Position numbers and translations under genes: made by a program. 29,313 nt of DNA from Candolleomyces eurysporus (taxonomy: Eukaryota; Basidiomycota; Agaricomycetes; Agaricales; Psathyrellaceae). Every line of letters begins with the position of its first letter. Positions within the stretch are counted from its first letter, which is position 1. Shown here in pieces: positions 10,525-20,049 of this stretch. The DNA is taken from positions 1 through 29,313 of the forward strand of contig JANBPK010001570.1 of the NCBI GenBank assembly GCA_027579435.1, written 5' to 3'. The notes beneath the pieces are model-generated. The model saw nothing but the letters and a program-made list of their open reading frames with translations. It did not search any database and was not told the DNA's origin.

Positions 10525-11765
10525 ATGAGCGCCAGCATCAGCATCGATCGCGAATCCGTGGGCCGCGTCCATGCCCGTGCCATAATGGCCGAGGCCGGTA
10601 TCTTTCTCGTCGAAGCTGGTGCGTCAGACTCCAATAGCACTTCGACATCCAAACCTTATAGGAGTATTATTATCCATTTCAGGCATCCATCTTTTCATGG
10701 CTCTGTATGGCCTCTCTGTCTTCCTGGAAAGCCCCAAGGAGCGCAGGCGTGGTCGAGCCCGATATATTATTGTGAGCTTTGTCATAACACTGCTCAAATC
10801 TCTGTTAGCGATCGTCCACATGATTTGGGTGTTTCGTACTGTATTTGAGACGACTGAGCCTCTCGGCTTAAGCTTCCAAGCAACCGTGGCGAAATACGCA
10901 AGAACCTGGGAACGGTATTTCTCTATCACGGTCCTCACGGTTGCTATCATCATCGGAGATGCGCTTCTGGTGAGTTCAAAGTGACATATTGAAATCCCTA
11001 GCATCTCACTCGCTCACGCAGGTTTACCGATGCTACGCTATCTGGCTGGGGTATTGGTGGGCTAGTATTCTCCCGGGGCTCACGTATTTGGCGTCTGTTG
11101 GTAAGTCTTTTTATCGAAGTTATTCTCCTTACTCCCGATAACACTCACATATGGTTTGCTAGGTATGGGCATCGCCTGCCTGTTCCCATCTCAGAATCGA
11201 ACCGCAAACGGCCACCGAGAAGCTGCTTGGATATTCCTCACAGTCTCCACAAATATCATGGTCACTGCTCTAATTTCCTTCCGACTTCTCAGCGCCCACC
11301 GCAACTTCTCAAAATCCATTCCTAACCGAAATTTGAAGCTGTATACAGGCGCAGTGGCTATACTGATTGAGTCTGCGCTCCCTCTGAGCGTGTTAGGGCT
11401 TGTTTATTCCGCCATCGTCATAGCAAAGCCACAAAGATCGACGTCCGCGTACAATTCATACCGAATTGCTTTACTCACTTTTTCGAGTCTGTTTTATGTT
11501 GCCAGCGTGAGTACAATTATCATGCATCAACAAGCCTATGCACTAAAATGATTTCCGTCGATAGAGCCTGGCCCCTCATGCTATCATCTTTCGAATCACC
11601 ACAGGCCGATCATGGACGAAATCACCTGTAGGAACTGATGGGGTCCTCTCGAACCCAATTGAGTTTGCACGCAGCATTGCGGAAGCGTCGTCTTTCTCAG
11701 AGTCCTCGCCTGGTAACGAAATTACCACTATCAACCGAGTACAGGAGAATGATATGAAGGCTTAG
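10525..11765 (+). CDS. Agaricomycete seven-transmembrane protein, unnamed family
   Basis: Five exons join in frame to 334 residues: 10525-10618, 10683-10969, 11022-11100, 11163-11506 and 11565-11765. The introns are 64, 52, 62 and 58 bp with GTGCGT, GTGAGT, GTAAGT and GTGAGT donors. The protein has about seven hydrophobic segments: IHLFMALYGLSVFL, YIIVSFVITLLKSLLAIV, ITVLTVAIIIGDALL, WWASILPGLTYLASVGMGIACL, AWIFLTVSTNIMVTALISF, GAVAILIESALPLSVLGLVY and IALLTFSSLFYVASSLA. Family hallmarks are VYRCYAIW after the third segment and LAPHAIIFRITTGRSW at the start of the cytoplasmic tail. Such proteins are abundant in agaricomycete genomes and have no established function; a receptor-like role is only suggested by topology. 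All reading frames are intact. Confidence 0.85.
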
Positions 11766-14400
11766 AATTGTTGCGGAATCCGTCTTCTTTAGACTTGTGT
11801 TTATACATTACTCTGTATGCTATGGAATCCCGTTTCTTGTGGTCTGTTGAACCCAATGATGTGCGCGTCGCCCCAAATCTGTGGAAACCCCTTCTCATTC
11901 TTACACAGACCGGCCAGGCCGGGAGATGGGTTTCGTCTTTCCTCATTAAAACTCCCTCGACGAGGAAACGAAGTTCTTCTGTCACGAAGAACGCGTAAGC
12001 CCATGCCTCATGCGAGTCTGTCGCCCATGGGAGGACATTCCACGTCATACACCATCGGTTCCGAGGCATTTTGACTCGGGTACATTGTTACCCTTGAGCC
12101 TTTGCCGCCAAGCTTTTGCAGTGATGGTGAGCTTTAAGCTCCGCCGCTCAATTCGGTATGTCGTTCTCATATGCATCACCTTCATCCTGTCCACCTCTCG
12201 AAGTGCTTAGTAGAACGCATTGAAAGCCCGGCAGGTCAAAGTGCCTCGGAGAACTGCCGTGCGAAGCATCGGCCCATTGACCACAGGTTTGATGGTACAT
12301 TACAGTTTTACCAACACACCACACACCAGCGACACCAGGCCAGCTTGCCTCTAGCCCTCCCTCCATCATTCGAATCCACTCTCCATCTCCGTCTATCTTT
12401 GTACAAATAGCAAAATATCTTACACTTACGGTCTGGAGAAGGATGATCCAGTCAGGGCTCTGTTGAACATCATTGAAGACCACGCCAACAGACTAGAGGT
12501 GCTGTTTATCGAGACCGACCTCGCATCATCCTTATTCAGTGCCCTCGACCTGCTTGCCAGCGGTTCACAATTTCAGCTCATTGACCACTGACTGGATGAT
12601 TCTATCCTTGGCCTTCCGCTAGCCCTGTACCTCCACCAGTTCACGGCTGCTTTCCACTACGTGCACCATGGATGACTCTGTACCTCGATAGGAGAGATCT
12701 TCTGGGTATATCACTAAGTCCTCAATCTCAAGTCGGAGGATGAAGGGCAGACTTGCAGGATGTATTCTGCTGCATATCTATGTTGGAGTCTATAGGACCG
12801 TGTGGGCGGGTTCTCTGAAAAGCTCATACATTACTTGTTTATCAATATTTTACCCTCTCTCCAACGACTCTGAGTCTTGTTATTGGAGAGCCTGTATTTA
12901 GAATTACCTCGCTACCCGGCATTCTTGTAGTACAAATGGGAGGGATTTAGGCCACCCGGACCACGACACACGACACACGAACCTTGCTGCTTCTCTATTC
13001 CTTGTCCTCCGCTTCTGTACCGCCCGCCGTACATCTCACAACTCCCTGTTATTAAATTCAAAATGAGGTGTATTCGAGTTCATATACCCCCAAAATCTAC
13101 AATTTCATTCCTGGATTGATTCATCAACCGTTCATGCTTTCGCCATCCACCTCGGTTGAGCAGTGTGAGAAAGACCTGAATGTAACTCCCCTAGCCGACC
13201 GTGTCCCGCAGACGACCGCAAAGTGAAATGATAATTTTGGGAGATGCATCCAGCGGCGTTTCCAAGGTACAGCACTCAATGATATCGTTCAACTAGATAT
13301 ACTGGCGGTGACCTCCATCAACGTNCCCCCTCCTCCAAAATCGGCCCACGAGTGTGGCCATCCCGGGCTCGAGAATAAACTAGTTTGTGTTATTCTAGGA
13401 TCTGCTATTGTCGTTTGCATCCATATTCACGCTACAGGGAGATATCTCGCTTCAGAAACGCTAGATGCGGCTCTGAAAAGCACTCGTTCATAGGTAGGCC
13501 GTCTAGATAGAGTGAGCATTTCATACGTTCAACGGCGATTGATGGACCCTCAATGATGCACCCCCCTTTAGCCTACGCGAGAACCGAGCTGGGCGATCTC
13601 ATGGACTCTGCATATGATAGGGCCTGATAGTATGCGTACTGCGCTGGAAGGGACACAATAGGTGCTCCAAACCATCGACGAATAAGCCAAATTTTAGGAT
13701 CATCGGCCGAATGCCGACTGGATCAAATGGAGAAGGCGGTGACTAAAGGCGGGACGGCGAGGTACGTACCTCGGGTTTTGTGGTCTTCGTCGTGCACTGA
13801 TGGCTTGGAGACACACACAAGTATGGAACAACCCTTGTCAGAAGGAGATAGTACTGTGCTTCGCGGACACAGATTGCCCAAACGAGGAGCACACCGTGAC
13901 ATGAACTTCTGCTTCTCCTAAAATTGTCGGTTGGTGATTGGGCCTCGGATGCCATGAAGTGAACGGAGCTGTACACTTTGTATGTTATGAGACCAGGTAG
14001 CAAAGCCGAGACCCGAAAGCGGTAACAGGATTTTGTCTCTGGTTCATGGGGGTGGGGTCGCCCAATCAAAACTTCTGTCAATAGGGAGTAGAATGAGATT
14101 GTTGGACAAATTCTATCCTGAGAAATCCCAGACTTGAAGTGAGTGCTCAGGAGTCTGCTAATGTGTATTCTGGTTCCTGTGGAAACGAATCTCGAAACTA
14201 TCCTAAATTGAGTTGGATGGAAACCTGCCTTCATTTAGCGCACGGCAGGTGGACGGCGCTGCATATTATACTGGCTGTCGATGATAGGCCCGTAGATCAA
14301 TCCTATTCCTGTAGCGAAGCATTGCCAGATCCACTTCGGAAGGACGGATGGACGGGATAATCCATACGCTTTCACTCAAAAGGACACTGTAGAGAAATCA
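11766..14400. other. 2.6-kb region without a supported gene
   Basis: From 11731 to 12483 unusually many overlapping frames stay open on both strands (112, 111, 85, 79, 76 and 67 codons). None resembles a known family. Around 12440-12590 a plus frame reads EKDDPVRALLNIIEDHANRLE then LFSALDLLASGSQ before a TGA. It faintly recalls the leucine-rich part of fungal F-box proteins and may be a remnant. An N lies at 13325. A 163-codon minus frame (13743-14234) has no recognisable motif. The 39-bp repeat copy is at 13706. Confidence 0.4.
13706..13744 (+). repeat. 39-bp dispersed repeat, copy 2
   Basis: Same orientation as the copy at 5504-5542, 37 of 39 positions identical, differing by one T/G and one C/T change. 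Flanking sequence is unrelated. Confidence 0.8.
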
Positions 14401-14407
14401 TATAAAG
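14401..14407 (+). promoter_or_regulatory. TATA box of the heme-thiolate peroxidase gene
   Basis: TATAAAG, 51 bp upstream of the ATG at 14452, in an otherwise unremarkable A/T-balanced flank. The position relative to the start codon fits a short 5' UTR. Confidence 0.55.
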
Positions 14408-14451
14408 ACTGCCTACTTGCAAGCAAGAATCTCAAACACGACACGTTCAAC

Positions 14452-15803
14452 ATGATCTCTCGACCATTCGTTCTTCTTAGCGCGCTTTTTGCCACACTTT
14501 CCACCTCTTCTGCATTCCCCAACCATGGACACTCACTGAAGCGCCAAGAGTTTAAAGACGCTAGTGCTGGTACAGGTGGAACTTTCGACGCAGTCAATCC
14601 GCCTCAACCACCTGGACCGCTTAGTTTTACAGGGGCCAAGCTAGTTCACGACCCTGCGCATCCCTTGATGCCGCTCAGAGACGGTGATGAGCGGGGACCA
14701 TGCCCAGGAATGAATACCCTTGCGTCCCATGGTGTCGGTATCTAGCTCAAACCTATTTCATACCTGGTCCGCTGACTCGTTCTGACTGATTTCTCTAGTG
14801 CATCTCGAGTGACGGCGTCGCGTCCCCATCCAAGATGGTCATTGCCGCCCAAGAAGGTGGCTGTCTTCCCTTGGAACCGGATAATGGTACAACTGTCTCA
14901 TTCATCCTTAGGACTCAACGTGGAAAACAAGTTTGCAGTATTTGTAACTTACCTCAACCACTTGATGAACGGAAACCTTGTTACCGACCTACTCAGCATC
15001 GGTGACAAGACAAGTAAAACAGGACCTGATCCTCCCGCTCCCGCTCATGCTGGTGGTCTCAATGTTCACAGAACATTTGAGGGTAGGTGTACGAACCAGA
15101 TAGAACGTGATCGATGCTCACGCCATGCTCTAGGGGACGCTGGAATGACTCGAGCGGATACTTTTTTCGGCGACAATCATAGCTTTAACCAGACCTTGTT
15201 TGATGAGGTGAGATGGATGCGATCGCTATTCATTTTCATGGATCAGTTCATTGACTTTAGTAACCGCTTTGGGGATGGTTTCTACAACCTAACGGTCGCT
15301 GGAGAACTGCGCTTCCAGCGTCTACAGGATTCGATCGCCACCAACCCAGAGTTCTCTTTCAAGAATGTTCGCTACTTTACCGCTGACGGAGAATCTGTCT
15401 TCCCTATCAACTTTTTCGTCGACGGGAGGCAGACAGAGAAGAAGCTCGACATGGACTCGGCAAGGTCGTTCTTCGAAGAGATGAAATTCCTGCCTGACCT
15501 CTTTAGGTCTGCTATGCCAATGAGCAACCAAGGCCGGGCGGATATCTTCCGGATGCATCCGTTCCTTCCTGGTGGAAACGTGGATGGAAAGGTCAACAAC
15601 TTTGCTGTTGATCCGGCGTCTGAAACCTTCGAGACGCCTTGTGTGCTATATGACGATATTTTGATGACCGTGAAGGGCCTATATCCAACCCGATGGGGGT
15701 GTTGAGACAGAATCTGATTAAGAATCCGGGTTTTTTCTATAGTCGTTTTACCGCTGTGTTCAATGATGAATGCCCTGAGCAGTTCCCGTACGGGCAGGAG
15801 TAG
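14452..15803 (+). CDS. Secreted heme-thiolate peroxidase (unspecific peroxygenase/chloroperoxidase family), frameshifted C-terminus
   Basis: Exons are 14452-14733, 14799-14856, 14912-15082 and 15134-15705; the in-frame 39 bp at 15208-15246 may be a very short intron. A signal peptide (about residues 1-21, ending SSA) and a KR site precede the Peroxidase_2 domain. The PCP motif GPCPGMNTLASHG supplies the proximal Cys84. Splicing the 51-bp intron creates the EGD motif (E170-G171-D172), and R250/E257 fit the acid-base pair. Family members transfer peroxide oxygen to organic substrates outside the cell. Oddities: the Ser of EGDAS is Gly174, a position whose side chain helps bind Mg2+ in characterised enzymes. 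The current frame stops at 15703 after LYP, but from 15687 another frame encodes the expected tail NPMGVLRQNLIKN.. to PYGQE and a stop at 15801. A one-base deletion near 15685 explains this. Donor GTCGGT of intron 1 is weak. Confidence 0.9.
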
Positions 15804-16556
15804 ATTACACATTTGTATGAGGCTTCCAATGCCGATCTCCTCCGCGCATGGCTTCATTTTATTTACTTTCGAGTTTAGTATCTCAGGACACTCCTAATTG
15901 ATATTGTTACCTATTTTATCAATGCTTCATTGCCTGGCTCCAAAAAGCCAAGCGCATATCGACATTGGAAATTATGCGTCGTATGAGTATCAGACGTCAC
16001 GCAGTGCCAGCAAGAGTTGGCCTTGAGGTATGGAAGGGATTAGTTGTCAGGGAAATAGGGAACAACACCGATATGCAATCAATTTTCATTGGATGAGGTG
16101 AAGACAGACAACGAAGGGCCAAACAAATGAAGGAACAGGGAGGAAGGGAGCAAAGGGGAATTAAGACACGCAAAAGTCAATGTTCTGATCTTAATCCCCA
16201 TGCGTCCTCTTTGAACAAAAGGGATCAACGAGTTGTTATTTCAGCTTCTGGATGCATACAAACTGACCATTTAGGATCAGTAGAGGACGATAAGAAACCC
16301 ATCCGGACATTACATGGGACAGAGAGCTCATATCTTAAGACCCGCTCCCCACCTAGAGTCTCCGTGCAGAAACCACTATCATATGCATGCCGTTGCGTGT
16401 CTGCTGAATTGACCCTCCACCGGTTAATTCACATTGATTTGATGTATGTTAAAGACAGTCTGAAGTGCTCCGCAACAGTGTACTCCTCCGAGGTGTATGA
16501 GGGAAGACTTGGGGAGACGCCTTTCTGGCAGAGTCTGGACTTGTGATAGCTCATCA
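15804..16556. other. Intergenic region; nothing recognised
   Basis: This is probably the 3' flank of both the peroxidase gene (plus) and the Qa-SNARE gene (minus), which converge here. A 139-codon plus frame (16127-16546) has no family signature and lies antisense to the expected SNARE 3' UTR. Confidence 0.5.
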
Positions 16557-17717
16557 TCAATTGACAAGAATCTGATAAACGCTCGGAATTAGTTGATGAC
16601 TCTTTGATTTCGAGTCATAGAGAATCATCAACTCACGGCAAGTAACACAGCAGTCCCAATGACAACAAGAACCAGCATCAAGCATGCAGATCCCCTTCCA
16701 GCTTTCCTCTGATATTCTGCTCCCGACGAAAGCTCCTCGACCGCGGCTCCGGTGTCAGTGACAACGGACGAGATGTTCATACTAAAGTCATCTGTACAGA
16801 AATATCGATTGTTATGGTACCGGTATGGTGAAGAGCGATGATAGCAATTTGACGTACCAAGCATAGCACCCTGCTGACTGACCAGAGTCCCGAGCTGTTG
16901 GAAAATCGTGGATATCTCATGGATCCCACTCTCAATTTCGCGGATTTCTGCCTGTCGTTCTTGAACTATCGTTTCTTGATAAGCAACTTCATGATTTGGT
17001 AGAAATGAGCTTTGCTGAATCTTGGGGTATTGTTGCTCCTGACTCCTGGATGAAGGTAGGTTTTATGGATGACGATGTTAGCTCCTTTGATGGTGTTTGT
17101 ACGAACGCCAGACGTACAAAGTGGGGTAGTCGTCAGTCTCTGATGCCGATTTAGCACTCTTAATGACAAAGGTACGCTGCCTTTCAGCGTTCAATTGTTG
17201 CGCTCGTTGGAAAGCGGCTAATGCCATCTGAAGATCACGAGAGATCTTCTGGAGTGCAACTGTATTTCGATCGTGCCGGGCCTAAACTCGGGAGAGGATA
17301 CTAGTGTAAGCATTGACCAAGTCGCTACTTTTGGGAAATTACGAGACCATACCAGCTTGCTTTGGAGTCCAGACAACTTCTTCATGTCCTCGGAGCTTCG
17401 CTTGGCCATTGCTTGCGTCGCGTCCGTCAAGTCATGCCTGTATAATCACCAAGACATAGGGTGAGTCGTGACCCGTGATGGAATAGCCAAGGTACGCACA
17501 GTTGCTTCCGCAGGTTGGCATTATCTATTGCAGTCCCTAGCTGGTCAACACAACGCAGGATTCCCTGCACATTTGCATTGATCTTGAGCACCTGAAGCGA
17601 TAACGAGGTCATGAGTAATTTGCAAGTCTCCGAGTCCGCATCTTTGCCAGATTCTATCAGTGCGCCTGCTGATCGAGCCAAGCTGCCGTATCCAGCTTCG
17701 ATATCTTGAAAGCTCAT
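16557..17717 (-). CDS. Qa-SNARE, Pep12/syntaxin-7-like (endosome/vacuole t-SNARE)
   Basis: The exons are 17717-17500, 17437-17353, 17281-17118, 17045-16858, 16791-16637 and 16571-16557, with introns of 62-72 bp, and they splice in frame to 274 residues. The start at MSFQDIEAGYG is chosen because fungal Pep12 proteins begin MSF. An N-terminal helical bundle (about residues 1-150, with LHDLTDATQAMAKRSSEDMKK and ISRDLQMALAAFQRAQ) is followed by the SNARE motif at about 180-240, VQERQAEIREIESGI..ISTIFQQLGTLVSQQG, with zero-layer Gln214. EYQRKAGRG leads into one C-terminal membrane anchor. It should pair with Qb, Qc and R-SNAREs in transport to endosome and vacuole. If the last intron (GTGAGT at 16636) is retained, the protein ends AVS at 16628; splicing gives AILVN. 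Pep12 versus Vam3 cannot be decided here. Confidence 0.92.
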
Positions 17718-18100
17718 GGCCGTCGCTGCGACGAGATGATATGGTTGGGGAGAAGGGTTGGTCGACTGCGGAATTATCATTGGCGCTCAATTAAGCTACC
17801 CAATGAAGCGCAGCGTTTCCAAACTTGACAGCGGTATCACGACCTTTGCGTCACTCTGGCTTGACGAGGCGAGAGCTTACATGACTCCACAGTGAACAGA
17901 GTGGCGAAAACCGACGGTTGCTGACTCACTACGGGGTTAGCGCTTGCTCGCTCTGTGGTTGGCCCGAATCCGTGGGAGCCAGGGTAGACTCGGCATCCGA
18001 CCGGCAAGGCGTACGAATGCGACAAGTCGCGTTCTTACCACGTCTCTCCCCAATTCCATCTCTTTCCGACCCCAAATCGTACAGCCTCTATCTTGGTGCA
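17718..18100. promoter_or_regulatory. Divergent spacer between Qa-SNARE and APN1 relic
   Basis: 383 bp separate the two start codons, which face away from each other. It should hold the SNARE promoter. I see no TATA box on the SNARE side and no clear operator. The ATG at 17780 in frame with the SNARE would add 21 residues not usual for the family. Confidence 0.45.
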
Positions 18101-19380
18101 ATGAAAACACGCAACTCATCGCGAACCGTAGCGACCGTCACGTCGGAGCCTGGACCAAGCAAATGGCCGGGGAGGAGGCTGGAAGTCGAGGAGACGGCCG
18201 TTCAGGACGATTTCGCTGGGAGTGAGTCGTCCGCATACTTCCGCTCTACGAAAGTCTCACATGCAAGCCTCTTAGGCGTGAACGACACCCCTGCCATTCT
18301 GCCTCCACCCCCCACCGTCCCCCAGCGCAAACCCAAAGGAAAAGGGAAGGCAAAGGAGACTGCTACCGATACTTCGACGTTCTTGCCTTGAGTGTCAAGT
18401 GCTTGGAAAGTGGGAGCCCACGTGTCAGCTGCTGGAGGTGTAGAGAATGCTGTAGCAAACGCCGCTGTAATTGGGTGAGTCCGTTCGTTCCCGTTGTGTG
18501 TGCACACGTCTTGCTCACCGTTCCTTCCCCTTTCTTTCTGTGCTCGACCTTTCGTTGACATCTCTCTGCTCCTCTCAGTGTTCACTGCGACACAGGGCCA
18601 ATGCATTTGCTCTCTTCCTTAAATCCCAGCGCAAATGGACCTCTCCCGCCCTCCAAGACACGTCAATAACGCTCTTCAAGAAACGAATGAAAGATTTTGA
18701 CTATGATCCAAAGCACGTCTTGCCACATGGCAGCTACCTGATCAACCTCGGGAATCCTGACCGGTCCGTCGTCGAGCTCACCCTTGCTCTTCTGTGTCAC
18801 CGTCCGATTCTGGTGCTCAACCGACCTCTCTGCTTTCGAATGACAGGGAGAAGAGAATGAAGTCCTACGAGTGTTTTCTGACGATTTGAAGAGATGCGAA
18901 GCGCTAGGGCTGAAATACTACAACTTCCAGTACGTCTTCTCTCATCTTGTTTTTCATCATGGCACTACCTTTCGTTCCACCTCGTTATGACTTCAAATCA
19001 CCCCGTACCACCTCTTCGNTTTTTTCACCAAACCTCGTTTAATATTACCCTCCATCCTCTCCTATTCTTATCCGTCTTCGTTGCCCAGGCTCGACAGTAG
19101 GCTCAGCTAAGACGGAAGAAAGTACCAAACTAATTGCTGAATGCCTCAACGACGCGCATAAAGTGACCAGCTCTGTCGTCAGTGCTCGAAAATATGGTAC
19201 GTTGTGTTAACGTGCTCTCCCCTCCTTCCATAGATACCTTCTCTCATCCGATCTCCGGCTTGGGCGTGCATGTGTAGGCAGGAGCGGGAAATATCAACGG
19301 CTCGACTTTCAAAGACATCGCGGGCATCATCACTTTGGTTGAGGACCAGACGAGAGTTGGCGATTGTTTCGATACATGTG
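18101..19380 (+). pseudogene. AP endonuclease (APN1/endonuclease IV family), broken 5' half
   Basis: The start codon is at 18101; a basic N-terminal region (KPKGKGKAKE) leads to KVGAHVSAAGGVENAV, ANAFALFLKSQRKW, HVLPHGSYLINLGNPDR, YECF.., LKYYNF, GSTVGSA, STKLIAECLNDAHK, VLENM and AGAGNINGSTFKDIAG, ending at TRVGDCFDT. This is the first part of the endonuclease IV TIM barrel, including zinc-ligand regions AHVS, LPHGSY and LEN; the enzyme cleaves DNA at abasic sites. Introns include 18475-18595 and 18764-18846. Damage: TGA where Arg is expected just before VSSAW (a CGA-to-TGA change would give it), a one-base loss near 18877 (FLTI* for FLDDLKR), TG instead of AG before the PGSTVG exon (about 19082), and a frame slip at about 19187. 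The C-terminal half, with the remaining zinc ligands, is absent. Confidence 0.85.
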
Positions 19381-19398
19381 TGTCCTCCCCTTCTTAAG

Positions 19399-20049
19399 TT
19401 ATCTTCCACTGTATTTCCGGAGCGTGTGCAACACGACGTCGGCTCCAAGAAGTAGCGGCGACGAGCAGAACGGCGAGACGAAGGGTTGTCGACGAATGAG
19501 AGGGGGCGAGGAGGGGAGAGCGGGCAATTCGGGATACGCCCATGAACTTCAGAGTCGGGTCTTTCGGCGATTCGAACCAGATGAGCTAAAGACGACACCA
19601 AAATAACGGAAGACGATCAAATGTTGAGAGCACGTACCTTGGTATTCTCTGACCTCCTCGTCCACCTTCTCCAAATCCAACGGCGTCACCTCCAAGCCTT
19701 CAACATCGCTTGCAATTCTTTTGAGACACCAATTTGTTCCTCCGTAAACGTCGTTCGTGCTCAAGACGTGAGCCCCTGCCCAGTACTTGGATGGCGAGCC
19801 GTGTCGCAGCACTCCCAATGCTGAAGCATATCGCATCCTCTCATGAGCATTTCGACTAGGATTGCCAGCACGAGAGTACGCAAAACCTTTGTCCCGCCAG
19901 ACTGCGCGTAGTTTGTCAACAGGGAAATCGCGGGGATGACGGTGCGTGGATGAGTCGGGAGACGAGCCAACGTGAACGGATAGCGTGTTAAAGGCATCCG
20001 AGCGTGTTTTAGGTTTCGTCAAGTCGCCGTTGGAAGTGAGTTTAATACC
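19399..20049 (-). pseudogene. Cystathionine gamma-lyase (CYS3), broken 5' half
   Basis: Read from 20049 downward after a CTCTCAG acceptor: TKPKTRSDAFNTLSVHVGSS, then in other frames VIPAISLLTNYAQSG, FAYSRAGNPSRNAHERM, FSIGSAATRLAIQVLG, GAHVLSTNDVYGGTN, GLEVTPLDLEKVDEEV, an intron (GTACGT...TTTAG), LIWFESPKDPTLKF, and FVSPFCSSPLLLGADVV with HTLRKYSG before TAA at 19399. This is the Cys/Met-metabolism PLP enzyme fold; the intact enzyme splits cystathionine to cysteine in transsulfuration. All three frames are needed, so at least five indels have accumulated. The frame breaks just after the segment aligned to the PLP-lysine motif S-x-T-K (here TLRK), and the C-terminal domain is missing. No ATG is present in the first recognisable exon. 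It is certainly non-functional as read. Confidence 0.88.

Noticed and set aside
13743..14234. 163-codon minus-strand ORF
   Set aside because: No recognisable motif, no codon pattern distinct from the other frames, no promoter or splice context; probably a chance open frame.
19555..19600. tRNA-like GGTTCGAATC on the minus strand
   Set aside because: It encodes LIWFESP of the CYS3 relic directly after an intron acceptor; no cloverleaf can be formed around it.
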